DNA from: Zoopage sp. CT-All
Lineage: Eukaryota > Zoopagomycota > Zoopagomycetes > Zoopagales > Zoopagaceae
Assembly: GCA_004114245.1 (NCBI GenBank)
Contig: QZWS01000085.1
Span: forward strand, 1-27,961
Direction of reading: 5' to 3'
DNA: 27,961 nt
Positions 9,713 to 22,200 of this stretch are shown here, piece by piece. The stretch's first letter is position 1. Each line of letters starts with the position of its first letter. The position numbers and the translations under genes were made by a program. Under the pieces are notes generated by a model. It was not told where the DNA came from. It searched no databases and saw nothing but the letters and a program-made list of their open reading frames with translations.

Positions 9713-12700
9713 CTACTTCCCTGCTTTCCTTCCACCTCCAGCGAGCACCATGAGATCCTCAAGACTCGTGGGCATCCACACGCCCGTCTCATCCGTCCGT
9801 ACAAACGCAACTTCCTCCGTCATGTGCACCAGGATACCGCCCGACGTGCCCGTCGAGTTGCCGCCTAGACGATACAGGGGCCGTCCAGACCTCTCGTGAG
9901 TCTGCTTCGTCATCACAAAGAGCAGCGAGTTCTGCGTCGCATAATCCTGAACCAGATCCTTGAACGAAACCGACGATACCAAGTGTTTCCGCGTCTGCAG
10001 TCGTCCCAGCCGATCAGACGGCGCTGATCCATTCGCCGCAGCGGTGCCCTTGGCTTTGGCCTGTGCCTGCGCATGAGCAATGTCTGCGGGCGCCATAATC
10101 TTGAGTCCAGCCATCTGCTGGTTAATCATATCCAAGCCCTGTCGGAATCCCATTGCCACTCCAGTCTGCTGCAAAACTGCCGCCGGGAACAAGGACTTCC
10201 ACCACTGGTACCATTCCGACACCTGATCCAGATTCGTAGTCGTTGAATGCGTGAGCCACAAGTACAACACTTGATGCCACTTTGGGAAGAACTCGTTCAC
10301 GAGCAAGGAGCTGAACGTCGTGCTGGGGAAAAAGTGGTGCCATGGCAGGACCGCTTGCAACAGCTCGATCTTTTGGTCCCGTGGATTGACCTCCAGCATC
10401 TGCAAGCCCTCCACTAGCTTGGGCATCACTGACTTTAGGAGCAGCAGCTCCATGTCTGCATCTTCGAACACGCCCTTCCAGGGCTCCAGCACACGAAGCC
10501 CACTTGGATCGAGTACGTTCCATGCCACCAGGCCGGCGGCCAATTTCCGTCGAATATCTCCAAAGAGTTCCTGATCCAGACGTGCCTCTCCAAGAACAGG
10601 TAACCACGGGTGGATCCATGTGTGTAGCATCAGGGAATCGCGCGCATTCCATCGGTCAACCTCCTTTTGCAATTTCGGCAAGACGAGTTGCGTGATGATA
10701 TTGTCCTGGATGAAAAGCGGAAGTAGTGGAGGTGCCCATGCCTCCAATAGTTCAATGACAGGGTCGCAGTCCTGTGGATTCCACTTGTTATTGATGGCCG
10801 ATCGGACCTTGGGTAGCCAATGGTGGCTGATAAGACTCTCGTAGGCGGTCATCTCCTGTGGCTGTGATGACTTGCCGCCATATGCAGAGCCGCCATCCCT
10901 CTCATCGTACATAGGACCTTGGCCTTGGTTGTAAACAACTTTGCTCGTCTTGAGGAGCTTTTGCCACTTCCGGAACATTCCTGCGCCGAGGGTCGGGTTT
11001 TTCAGCACCTCCCAGTCCTTGTAAATTTTCTTGAAGCTGTCCTGGATAGACGCGACAACGACTTGGTCTAGCATGTAAAGCTCATACTCCTCATAGTAAA
11101 GGCCTGAAAGGAGATCGAACGGCTCTTGAAATGCCTTGGCGATATAGTCCTCTTTAATATCGATCGCCATGGCTCCTGTGGTATCACTCGTCGACTGGCG
11201 GATCTCGTTTGCAATTTGGGAGCACTGGTCTGTGATGGCCAGCACCTTGGTCAGTCGCTCCAGGTTGATCTCGTCCTGATTCACCAGTTTCTGCATCCGC
11301 TCTCCTTCCTTTTTCAGGACCTCTTGTCGTATGTGGTCTGCCTTCTGAGCCCTGACCAGTTGCTCAAGATCCGTTGTTGAAATATCTGCCATCAACTCCA
11401 AGTTATGTCGCAGCTCCGGGAATCGCTCATGAGAGAATGCAACTGAGGAGCTGATTTGGCTGGCCGAAGACAACTCCCGTACCTGCAAGTAAATATAAAT
11501 AGCGGAAAGGTTGGTAAAGCATTCTCAAAATACAAAACTCATATGGTTTGTTAGCGAGAAGACAACACCTACAGTTTTCCCAGTCATATCGAGGATCTTT
11601 TGCTGCTGCACAGGAGCCATGGGCAGGCTCCCAGACTCAATATCCTGTTGAATTTCGGCCGCAGTTTTGTACTCGACTTTGGGACCTTTTCGTGACGAGC
11701 GGCTACTTGACTGTTTCCAACCGTCGGCCTTTGGCTCCTTAGCCTTTCGGTCAGCACCCTTTGATTTATCCTTCCCTGGAGCCTCATCCTCATCGGAACT
11801 AGGGGCAATGCCACGTCTCTTCTCTTCGGCGCGAGTCTGTTCAGTCTTTTCCTTGAATCCTTTGAATCCGATTCCCATCTTGACAGGTCGTAGCTTCGTC
11901 TGGATCGGTTCCACGATACCGGCGCCTCCTGCTCCCAGACCATAGCCTTTCTTCCATCCCATCTTTTCCAGCATCTTGAGACCAAAGCCACTGCCTTTGG
12001 CTGAGAATGCGCCATAGTCTCTATCCACCTTGACTGGCGCCACTACAGGAGGCTCTGGCCTCGGGCTGGCCATAGACGCCGGCGATCCTGGACGCGGTGA
12101 GGGGCTTCCGTCGCTGGAGCCTTCACCATTCAAGTCCGCTCGGTTTTTGAAGAAGCTTAAAGATGTGTGCTGATTATTCTTACTCCATTGTTGCGGTCTC
12201 GGACTATTACTCGAGGATCCAGCGTCGCTTGAAAGTCCAAGTCCTGCTCTGATGGAAGCTGCCATGGCCTTGTTATTGCCGGAGGTAGGAGTGGATTCGT
12301 CCTGAGTTGAAGGGGTGGCCGGTGCGAGGCCGATGCCGGGCTTTAAGCCCATCGGCGGTCTTTTAACGCGGTCCTCAAAGGCATCGACCTCCTCCTGATC
12401 CTGTTGCCGCTGTGCCTTGAATGCTGCTTCTCTCTCCTTCCGCAAATTCCTCTCTTCCTCGTCTTCCTCATCCTCCGCGCTATCTACATCCATGTCCCCG
12501 CTGTCATCGTCGCTGTTGCCTTTAAAGTCCTGTGAACGATCACCCAGATCGGTTGCTGCCTCCATGTCTTCGTCTGCAGAGTCGGAAGAGTCTCCCTGTT
12601 TGAGTTCCTGCTTGGGCTTCGAAGCTGTGCTGGAGGATCCCGCGGCCACAAACTCAAATCCTTCCCGCCTCCTTGTCCTGGAATATCGTGCATTTGGTCT

Positions 12701-13016
12701 TGATCCTGAGTCCTCCTCTTCATCCCAGCCGTATCCATAAATCGCGTCTTCCTTTGTGCGCTTTCGTCGGCCTCTGTGCATTGGATCTAGAGTGCATAAT
12801 TTAGCGTTTTAGTCATGAGATGAGGATGATCAAAGCGTAATGCGATTCAAAACGCATTGTTCATTAACACGGCCTCCTGTCTGCCTGTCTTTGCGGCATT
12901 TTACCTCTAAACTGCTCAGCCTCATCCTCGAGATCTCGCTGGGTGACGCCCCTCTCCGTAGGCTCTTCGTCCGAGGACGAGTATGTGTGGTCGAGGGAGT
13001 GTTTTTTTCTTGCCAT
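9713..13016 (-). CDS. TFIP11: TFIP11/Ntr1(Spp382)-type G-patch spliceosome disassembly factor
   Basis: The family activates the DEAH helicase Prp43/DHX15 to release intron-lariat spliceosomes in the nucleus. I read three exons: 13016-12905, 12786-11573 and 11482-9713, with donors GTAAAA and GTAGGT, giving 1031 aa in phase. The N-terminal exon has EDEAEQFR, joined to MHRGRRKRTKEDAIYGYGWDEEED, the usual TFIP11 N-terminal block. An acidic, Ser-rich linker follows. The G-patch (about residues 297-345) reads GFGLKMLEKMGWKKGYGLG, with the expected Gly spacing, and runs into KMGIGFKGFKEKTEQ. ILDMTGKTVREL crosses the second splice junction and matches the family's DMTG motif that opens the GCFC-type C-terminal half; that half includes YEEYELYMLDQVVVAS and a Trp-rich middle (WHHFFP). 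The C-terminus has SFKDLVQDYATQNSLLFV, as in the family. Start ATG 13016 is chosen because exon 1 supplies the conserved acidic N-terminus. Confidence 0.93.
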
Positions 13017-13430
13017 GTATTGTGCTTGATTATGATTGTACAGTGTATATAGTGGGTTGTGCAGAAGTAGAGGTGAACAAAGAACAGTTGGTTGATGCGT
13101 GGTTACGTGGTTACGGCAGGAAGTGTGGAATGCAAAAAAAAACATAAAATGCATGCGAAGACCAAAAGGCACAGGTGTGTCCACGTGATTTACATTTTTT
13201 GTGCGCCCAACGCGGCTTCCCCTGACAAAAGAGAAAAAAAACTTGCTGCTCCCTTTGTTCTTTCTCCTCACTCTCCCTTCTGCTTCAACTCTTGCTCTTT
13301 TTTGCTTTCTGTCTTCTCCTCCATCTCAGCCTCCACCGTCTTTTGAGAGGACCTTCACTACCATCCACTCGAACGCTGAAGCATTGCTGGAGCCAGATTC
13401 TCAGTCTACGCGAAAGAGCCTCCTTCCCAG
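13017..13430. promoter_or_regulatory. 414-bp divergent promoter shared by TFIP11 and the CBS-PB1 gene
   Basis: TFIP11 starts at 13016 on the minus strand and the CBS-PB1 gene at 13431 on the plus strand. The plus-side leader (about 13240-13345) is strongly CT-rich. A TATATA-like hexamer lies near 13045-13050, too close to the TFIP11 start to be its obvious TATA box. No other gene is visible. Confidence 0.65.
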
Positions 13431-16007
13431 ATGCTTAGAAACAACGGATACCAAAAGTCAAGTGCCGGCTCAGCTGTCGGCGCCCCGACCTTGAAGCGCA
13501 CCACTGTCCCTGCACCCTCCAGCAGCGTCAATGGCAGCAGTAACAACGGGCCAGATGGAGTCTCTGCCTCAGAGGTGGCACGTAAGAGACAGTCGAGAAA
13601 GGACGATGCCATTCGCAAAAAGTTAGACCAAGAGCTGGGCAGGAAGAACCCCGCTACACGTGCCCATGGATCAACGCGTCCCGTCCAGGGAACAGTCGGA
13701 TCCCTTCGGTAAACAGAACCGCACTGCAACCTGTTTTTGTTTTCTTTTTTCTTTCTTTTTTTTCCTTTTCAAGCTGCGCTTGCTACCGCTGAACCAAGGC
13801 GTTATCGTTTAACGGAGCATGCCGCACTGTCGATGTCTGAGTTGACTAATATTCTGTTGTTACCGCTCCTGGCTAAATCGCTACTTCTAGCCCCTCTCCC
13901 GCGCTGACTCTGCCCGATACCGCCATGGTTGTTGATGCTGCTAGGTAACCATGGCCTTTTGCCAGCTTCGTCTTGAAAACAGCTGTCGGCTCTTTACCCC
14001 ACAACATAACGTTAATCATTTTGCTGACCAATGGAAAACCTCTTTCAAACATAGAATCATGGCGGCCAAGAGGTAACACACGGTTGATGAACGACTAGAA
14101 CGGGAACGACCACCCTGTCACCCTCCCCACTCACCAGAGATGTACATTCTGCTATAGAGCCGATGCTGTGCTTGTTATTGACGCGCAGGAGCAGACCCTA
14201 GTCGGTAAGAATGCTTTTTTATCGCTCCTGTCGGCCTTTTGTCTGCATGCAGAAAAAACTGATCATGGCATGATCCGTCAATCTCGGTTTTCCAGGTATC
14301 ATGACGGACAAGGACCTCGCCTTCCGTGTCGTCGCCGAGGGACTGGACATCCGCAACACCCTGATCTCGCAAGTGATGACCAGGGTATGTTTTGCTGCAC
14401 GCTGTACTGGAATGCTCCGGTACGGAGATCCAATGACGCGATAGCAAAGTTAATCTGATTTGTTACTCCCATGCTTTGTGCTCTTTTAGAACCCCTTTTG
14501 TGTGACAACAGACACCAACGCTACTGAGGCACTCAACAAAATGGTTAGCGGAGGTTTCCGCCATCTTCCATGCTTGAACCCTGAAGGTACCATTAGCAGT
14601 CGTGTCTTCTCGCAAGCAGCTGTGGAATACCTCCGAAAGAAGGCTTGATCAAAATCCTAACACCTTTTTCTTTACCTTTGACATGTCAACCCGTTGTAGG
14701 TGATGTGGTTGGACTCTTGGACATTACAAAGTGTCTGTACGAGGCTCTTGAAAAGTTGGAGAAGGCACACAAGTCGTCCAAGCAGCTGGTTGATGCTCTT
14801 CAGGGCATGCAGTCGGAATGGTCACAACCAGCCAACCCCGAGCTGCAGAGCTACGTCGATATTGTAAGCAAAGAGAGGACGGCATGGATGCTGGTGGCAC
14901 TGGCAAATGTGAATCGAGTGATAACACATCTTTTTTGGCTACGCTTAGATGAGGGAAAAGATGGCCTCCCCAGACTTGAACACGATTCTGGATGAGCATC
15001 ACCAGGTCGCAGAGATCCAGACCAGAACATCAGTACGCGAGGCCTCCAGGGTGATGAAGCAATCGCACACAACCGCCAGTCTCATCATGGAGGACGGACG
15101 CATAGCTGGTATCTTTACCACCAAGGATATCGTAGTCCGCGTCATGGCTGCAGGATTGGAACCCGAGCGCACCTCGGTCATCCGTGTAATGACGCCTCAT
15201 CCAGACACTGTTCGCTCGAGCATGACCATTTTGGAAGCTCTGAAAAAAATGCACGACAACCGCTACCTTCATCTGCCTGTGGTGGACGATGCTGGCCAGA
15301 TGGCAGGACTCGTGGATGTGTTGCAGGTGTCGTTTGCAATGCTTAACCAAATGAACACCATTCAGGGCGACAGCAGTGCATCTGAGGGCCAGGGTCCAGT
15401 TTGGAACAAGTTTTGGGAGTCGACCTTTGCCAGAGACGAGACAGGATCAGAGATTTCGGCGTCCGATATTCGATCTGGTTTTATTGCAGCGCCGTCGGAC
15501 ATTAACTATGGTGGCAGTGTCATGGATTCGTCCTTGCGTCTCGAGTCCCCTGCAGTGCCCCCACTTACGGGATTGGAGGAAATTGGGGCCGAGTTTACGT
15601 TCAAGTTCAAGGAGAGCAGTGGACAGGTCCATCGGTTCGGCTCAAGCACCCGCTCGTACTCGGAGCTGCACAACAAGATTGTAGAGAAGATTGGAGGAGT
15701 GGAGCCTGGCATGGACGTGGTTCTCAGCTACTGCGATGAGGAGAACGACCAGGTTTTGATTCTCCAGGACGCGGATATTGTTGACGCGGTCCAGATGGCG
15801 TACCGCAACCAGTGGCCGCTGATCCGCCTGTCTGTGACAGTGTCCTCAAAGGGCACAAAGAAGAACACAACAACAGGCGCTGGAGCAGGCAGTGTGAGTG
15901 GTGCTGATGGAGGAGCTGCAGCTCTCAACCCATTGATTATCTCTGGTGCTGTTGGTTTGGGTGTGGGTGTCGTACTTGCGCTCGTGTTTGGCATGATGAA
16001 GAAGTAG
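13431..16007 (+). CDS. Four-CBS plus PB1 domain, tail-anchored protein (S. pombe Mug70-like)
   Basis: A fungal protein class of unclear cellular role; CBS repeats usually bind adenosyl ligands and PB1 domains pair with other PB1 domains. I read eight exons: 13431-13708, 13891-13944, 14055-14072, 14158-14204, 14296-14384, 14490-14586, 14700-14863 and 14949-16007, giving 601 aa with all phases consistent. Residues 1-92 are basic, Ser-rich and probably disordered. CBS1-2 span about 95-225 (ADAVLVIDAQEQTLVGIMTDKD-type core, then GFRHLPCLNPEGDVVGLLD). CBS3-4 span about 267-390 (TASLIMEDGRIAGIFTTKD, then RYLHLPVVDDAGQMAGLVD). PB1 spans about 464-545 and has a clear acidic OPCA motif (YCDEENDQVLILQDADI). 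A Gly-rich hydrophobic helix (about 578-598) ends in MMKK, which reads as a C-terminal membrane anchor. Exon 3 is only 18 nt. The start was chosen as the first ATG in a frame that splices onto exon 2. Confidence 0.93.
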
Positions 16008-17288
16008 TAGTGTTATTTGGCCTTGCTTTTTTTTTATGTAATGGCGCTGCACAGGACGAGAGATGACTTACGATGTATAAACATGCACATAAAGAACACA
16101 GAGTATAAATCAAATCAGTCAAAAAAGCGACATCGAACACTTTTCTCATCAACCGTCAAAATCATAGCGGGGTCAAAGAGAAGCGAAGGAGAATATCCTG
16201 GTAGACGCAGCAAGCGCGATAGTACCCGCAAAGTCCTCCGAGACTTTAAAAAACTCTTGGGCCAACCCCAAGAACATCCACAAACAAACGCATGAACTTA
16301 GATACATATATAGAAACAGGCGCGATAAGTCTAGCCAAGTTACAGCCATCAGTATCGTTTAGGATGCTCATGCCTGCAGTAACACCTCCACAAGCGCCTG
16401 TTCGGTCACGAAGTGTCGCTATGGATAGTTGGTGCCACAACTGCCACGCTGGCGTGTATTGGTCATAGTAGTCAGCCGGATATCGAGTCATTTTTATATG
16501 CGCGTTGCTGTGCGAACACGAAACGTGCCCACAGGCGCCTGGTAGCTCTACTAAAGATATTCAAAAACGATGCTGGCACCACCATAGGCTGCGGAAGAAT
16601 GGCCATACTCGACGTGGAGGAGCGAAAACTTGAACCCGTCAGGTGCGAAATGGCTATGACCTATTATCGCTTCGAACAACTAAGGCTGGCATGGGGGCCT
16701 CGCGTTGATCGGATCAAACGATCAGCAGGGCGATGAACATCGAAGGTCTGCTTGCGCAGACAAGAAAGACCGTGTTGTTTCTATACAACTACAGTACCGA
16801 GTTACGCGACTCGCACACGCGGCTGCTGGAATCGCTATCGCTGGATTCACCGCATATCTTGACTCAAACCGCCGGGACCCTATCGTACTCGCGATTTTAT
16901 ACAATATGAAGATACTAACAACGCCATACGTTTGCACAGGAACACTCTTCAGCTGATACCGCGGGAGCCTCGCCCTAAGATTGCCCTGGGAGACCTTCTT
17001 CCAGTGGTGGAATGCAACCTCGTACTCCGAAATAAAAACTCAAAATGTGGGACAAAACAACGTTTGCTAAGTCAGGGACTGCCACTTTGGCCGAGCCGCT
17101 TTTGGATTTCTACTTCTACCAGCCCTCGCCCTCTGTTTCCTCATTCCTCTAGCCCGCACACCTCCGACATCCATCCACTCCACCTCCTCTGCTTTGCACT
17201 CGCCACTGCTTGCCCGCCTTGCCATCCCTGCCCCTGTCTGCACAAGCACTCGCTTCAACTACACACATACACACAGCATAGTCCCACC
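16008..17288. other. 1.28-kb gap between the CBS-PB1 and UROD genes
   Basis: No gene is recognisable. The first 130 nt contain AT-rich, ATAAA-containing sequence suited to the 3' end of the CBS-PB1 transcript. Several open frames of 80-108 codons (for example 16413-16736 and 16705-16956, plus) show no domain or composition I recognise. A TACTAAC branch-site match at 16913-16919 is followed 20 nt later by CAG (ending 16939), a good 3' splice site look-alike. The last 170 nt before 17289 are CT- and CA-rich, fitting the UROD leader. I found no tRNA. Confidence 0.6.
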
Positions 17289-18799
17289 ATGTCTGACGCA
17301 AAGCCATTCCCTCCTCTCAAGAACGACCTGATCCTGAGAGCCGCTCGTGGCGAGAAGACCGAGCGTGCGCCCGTCTGGGTCATGCGTCAAGCCGGCCGCT
17401 ACTTGCCAGGTACGGACGCTTGTTTTTCTTGAATCAGACCTGCCTCTGACGACCAGATCTAGTCATTGTGGACAATTGACTCACCCCCCACGTTTGTTGT
17501 CTGTCCACTACCTCTTACACATCCATACGCACACAGAGTTCCGTGCCGAGCGCGTCGAGAACGACTTTTTCAAGATCTGCCGTACTCCCGAGCTGGCGAC
17601 CAAGGTTACTCTGCAGCCCATTGATCGGTACGACGGTCTGTTGGATGCGTCCATCATCTTCTCTGATATCCTGGTCATTCCCCAGGCCATGGGCATGGAT
17701 GTACAGATGGTTCCTGGCAAGGGACCTCATTTCCCCGAACCTCTGGTCGTTCCTGCTGACATGGCCAAGTTGAAGAAGGACGTGGATGTGAACCAGGAGC
17801 TGCAGTATGTCTTTGACGCTATCACAATGACCCGCCATGCTCTCAACGGACGAGTTCCTTTGATCGGCTTTGTTGGTGCGCCATGGACCTTGATGGTGAG
17901 TAAAAGCGCAAAGAAAAAAAATGGAAAATTATTTACGGATCGGATCAACGGGATCGAAGAGTTGGGCTATGAAGTGAATTCCCACTCACGGCATTTGTGT
18001 TTTCCCCTTTTTTGAAATTAGGCATACATGATTGAGGGAGGCGGCAGCAAGACGCTGTCCAAGGCCAAGGAATGGATTTTCAAGCACCCCAAGGTCAGCC
18101 ACGAGCTTTTGGGACGGATCACGGATGTCTGCGTTGACTTTTTGATCGGACAAGTCCGTGCTGGAGCTCAGGTACTGTTGCTTAAGAGTCAAAATGCTTG
18201 CTGAGAATTTCTATATTTGTTTCTGTGGTGGTTGCAACAGGAACTGACGAAAGCGCGCAAACGCATTTTTTATTTTACTCTTCAATGGGAACTAGATGTT
18301 GCAAGTTTTCGAGTCTTGGGGTGGAGAGCTGGGTCCTCACGACTTTGAGCTGTTCTCGCTGCCTTATTTGGCTCAGATTGTTTCCCGCGTCAAGGCAGCC
18401 CTCGGTGCAGATGCTGTTCCCATGACCGTATTCGCCAAGGGCTCATGGTACGCGTTGGATAAGCTGTCCGAGATTGGATACGAGACCGTTTCGCTGGACT
18501 GGACACACACGCCCGAGTCTGCCAAGGCGATCACCAAAGGCCGCGTGACGCTGCAGGGCAACATGGATCCCAACGTGCTCTACGGAGGCGATGAGGCGAT
18601 TGTGGCGACAGTGGAGAGGATGGTCCGTGGCTTTGGATCGACTGGACGGTACATTGCCAACTTGGGACACGGCATTTTGCCCACGGTCCCTGTGGAGGCC
18701 ATGGAGCTGTTCCTGAAGACGGTGCACCGCGTGGGTCTCGAGGTTGCGGCTGAGGAGAAGAAGGCCGAGATTGCTAGCGACATCAAGGTTCTTGGGTAG
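17289..18799 (+). CDS. HEM12: Uroporphyrinogen decarboxylase, haem synthesis
   Basis: Cytosolic enzyme that removes the four acetate carboxyls of uroporphyrinogen III to give coproporphyrinogen III. Four exons: 17289-17409, 17537-17895, 18022-18171 and 18296-18799 (377 aa, all in phase; human and yeast enzymes are about 360-370). The UROD signature [13 protein letters not shown] is at 29-40, with substrate-binding R33 and R37 (human Arg37 and Arg41). The catalytic Asp equivalent is D84 in [13 protein letters not shown] (human Asp86). [10 protein letters not shown] joins [10 protein letters not shown] across intron 2 and carries the conserved Tyr. [12 protein letters not shown] and [11 protein letters not shown], which carries the conserved His, follow in exon 4. 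All expected active-site motifs are present, so it should be functional. The frame stays open for about 119 codons upstream of ATG 17289 but contains no ATG, so the first Met is taken as the start. Confidence 0.97.
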
Positions 18800-19283
18800 A
18801 CGTGGATTTGTATCATATCATACTCAGAGTAAACATAAAAGGCGACAAGGTGTACATACAACTCAATGGCGGCGTTTTGCTCGTTCACAGGGGTTGGGAG
18901 CACAGCCCTACATTTTTCACAGCTGGTGATTGCGGAATAGGAGGTTTTGTTTTTTTTACATTCTTCTTCACCAACACACTCCTCCGTTCGTCTGTTCCTT
19001 CCCTCCATCCTCGTTGCTTCTAGCACTCCCTCATTCCTCGGACTCAACACTCCATTGTATATATACCGTATGTCTGTCTGTCCGCCTTCTTGCTCACAGA
19101 ATGTCATCACTCACGCGGCATGGTTACCCATCCAAAAATACTGACAATACATTCACCGTACACGAAACAACCTCCCCTCATCCCAACCCTACTCTAGTAC
19201 ACTTTCACGGAGACTGAACAAGGACAGCCGACAGCGACAGTCAGGACACTATCAATCCGGCATAGTCCATCCACCCAGATACC
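18800..19283. other. Intergenic region between UROD and the H+-ATPase
   Basis: These 484 nt hold the 3' end of the UROD transcript (an ATAAAA run near 18834) and the promoter of the ATPase. The middle is CT-rich, then a TATATATA box and a CA-rich leader follow. I see no gene. Confidence 0.65.
19058..19065 (+). promoter_or_regulatory. TATA box candidate of the H+-ATPase gene
   Basis: TATATATA, 219 nt before ATG 19284, preceded by a CT-rich stretch and followed by a leader without other obvious signals. Position fits a leader of roughly 190 nt, though the exact transcript start is unknown. Confidence 0.55.
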
Positions 19284-22200
19284 ATGGCACGCGGATACAA
19301 GGAGCTGCATGATCCAGACACGGACACAGCGCCGCTCCGCGAACACGACTCACTAGACCAATCCGCTCGGTCTCATTCTCGATCCTATTCACTCTCGCGG
19401 GACAGCAACAAGAACTCCTCGTCTGCTGATGGCGTGGAGCTGGAGGAACTACTCCGGACAGACCCTACCAAAGGACTGACAACAGAACAGGCCAGCCAGC
19501 GACTGCGGACCTTTGGCCACAATGAACTGGCAGAGGTCAAGCAGAACCAGCTGCTCAAGTTTTTGGGGTACTTTGTAGGGCCCATTGCGTTCCTGATCGA
19601 GCTGGCTGCCATTATCTCGGTGATTGTGAAGGTAAGAAGGACAACAGTATCATCATCGGCAGTCGGTCTGTGGGTCATTTTGTCACCGCCTCTTTGTGCT
19701 GGGAGCAAAAAATGCTAAAAAAAGAGACGTAGGGCTGAGGTTGTACCAAAAGCACACACACACCCAAAAACAACATAAGCAGCGGGAAGAAAAAATGGGA
19801 GGCGGTGGGAGAAGAGGGCTGTGTCGTGCTCTCTTTGTATCCCTGTATCATTGTGCGCTGTGTTCATGTTATTGTATGACGAGTTGCACCATTGCACCGC
19901 CACTCACTTTTTTCTTTTTCGCATGTTTGGTTTTTAGGACTGGTTCAACTTTGCAATCATCCTAGGCTTGCTGTTCCTCAACGCCATTATCGGATACGTC
20001 GAGGAGGCACGCGCAGAGTCGGCTGTCGATGCCCTGCGTCAGACACTGGCACTCAAAACGAGATGCTGGAGAGATGGTCAACTGCAGGACCTCGACACCT
20101 CGCTGCTCGTCCCTGGAGACGTAATTGTGCTCCGGCTGGGGGACATTGTCCCGGCGGATGCGCGCCTGCTGGGTATCGGCGCCTCAGGCGTGGAGACAAA
20201 CAGCGACTTGCTCGTGGATCAGTCCTCGTTGACGGGGGAGTCTTTGGCAGTACGCAAAAAGAAGGGGGAAGATGTCTTTTCCTCCACCATTGTAAAGCAA
20301 GGACAACAAATGGCCATTGTCACAAAGACAGGAAGCAAGACGTATATCGGTATTGCAGCGCATCTTATGGCGAACACCAAGGTAAACGACACTTGTTAGG
20401 TTGTACAGCAGAGTCTTCTTTCACTTGATATTAACACTTTGCGGTCTTCTTTGACAACAACTTGACAGGATGAGGGACACTTTCAAAAGGTCATTGGCAG
20501 GATTGGCAACTTTCTCATCTTCTTCACCTTGGTCCTGGTGGTTCTCATCATCATCGTTCAGTTCATTACATTCCGGGACGACCCTGTTCGTGGTCAAGTC
20601 CTCAAGATCTTGGGTCCTGTCCTCATCTTGGCAGTAGCGGCCATTCCAGTGGGTCTGCCTACAGTCTGCTCAGTGACTATGGCCGTTGGAGCTCGTGGAT
20701 TGGCAGCAAAACAAGTCATTGTCAAGCGTTTGGCAGCAGTTGAGGAGATGTCTGCCCTCTCAGTCCTCTGCTCGGACAAGACTGGAACTTTGACCAACAA
20801 CGAATTGTCTTTTGATGAGCCCTATCTCTGCGACGGCTATTCGGCGCAGGATCTATTGCTGTACTCGTACTTGGCGTCAGAGTTTGGCGCGAACGATCCC
20901 ATTGAGCTGGCGGTTCGGAGTGCGGCAGAGCATCAGGTTCCGTTGCTGAGGAATCGCCATGATTCAACCCACACGCCCCATACAGTCCCAGGATTCGAGA
21001 TCAGCGAATTTGTGCCCTTCAACCCCTCCGTCAAATTCACTCAGGCGACTGTGAGAGATATCGAGAGCGACACCACATTCCTGGTAGCAAAAGGCGCACC
21101 GCAGGTGATGGTCAAGCTGGCCGGTGGACATGACCCTGCAGTAAAGGCTTACATGGCCATGGCAAAGCGCGGCCTCCGTGCCCTGGGTGTAGCCCGCACT
21201 GTGGCTGGAACGCGAGACCAGTGGCAGCTCGTAGGACTGATCAGTTTGCTGGATCCGCCTAGACCAGACTCTGCACAGACTATTGAACGCTGCCAGCGCA
21301 TGGGAATCACGGTCAAGATGGTGACAGGAGATCAGCAGGTCATTGCCAAGGAAGTCTCAAAGCGGCTAGGACTCGGACAGGTCATCCTAGACGCCAGCCA
21401 TCTCTCGAACCAGGATGTGCCCGAGTCTGTGCTGTCAGAGAGGTTTTTCAAGGCCGATGGATTCGCAGAGGTCACGCCAGAGCACAAGTTCAGGATCGTG
21501 GATGTGCTGCAGAAGCGAGGACTGTTGGTCGGCATGACAGGCGATGGTGTCAACGACGCGCCTGCGCTCAAGAAGGCGAATGTTGGAATTGCAGTTCACG
21601 GATGCACGGATGCAGCACGCTCAGCTGCAGATATTGTCTTGTTGGCTCCGGGATTGTCGACCATCATCGAAGGCATCCTGGCCTCCAGGGCGATCTTTCA
21701 GCGTATGCGGTCCTATGCTCTCTACCGCATTACCTCGACTGTCCACTTTCTGATCTTCTTCTTTGTCGTGGTGCTCGCTTATGACTGGACCCTGCCCGCC
21801 AAATTGCTCATTTTAATCTGCATCCTCAACGATTTGGCGACGCTGGTGATTGCCGTCGACAATGCTCAAGTATCAAAGCAGCCTGACAAGTGGCGCGTGG
21901 GTCAGCTCATCTTCCTTTCCTGTTTCTTGGGCTTGCTGCTGACAGGACTCTCCTTTGGGCACTTTTATTACTTTTGGAACGTGAAGGGATACTTCCCCTT
22001 CCCAGAAGCCGCAGGAGAGGCGGTGGATCGTCGACTGGACTCGATCATGTATCTCCACATCTCGTCGGCACCTCATTTCCTGATCTTTTCTACGCGACTC
22101 ACTGGCTACTTTTGGGAGAACCTGCCGTCGCCGCTGTTCACTGCCGTCATTGTTGGAACCCAAGTTGTGGCGCTGCTCATGGTCTTTTTCGGCTGGTTTA

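Noticed and set aside
12864-13271. 135-codon minus-strand frame as a separate gene
   Set aside because: Its C-terminal part is exon 1 of TFIP11, starting at ATG 13016. The upstream part is leader sequence and the downstream part is intron read-through.
16540-16680. tRNA-like boxes (TGGTAGCTCTAC and a TTCGAA segment)
   Set aside because: No acceptor stem or cloverleaf can be drawn and the spacing is wrong.
16413-16956. Two plus-strand frames in the gap before UROD
   Set aside because: They have no recognised domain, no clear promoter, and composition unlike the coding sequence nearby. Kept only as gap content.
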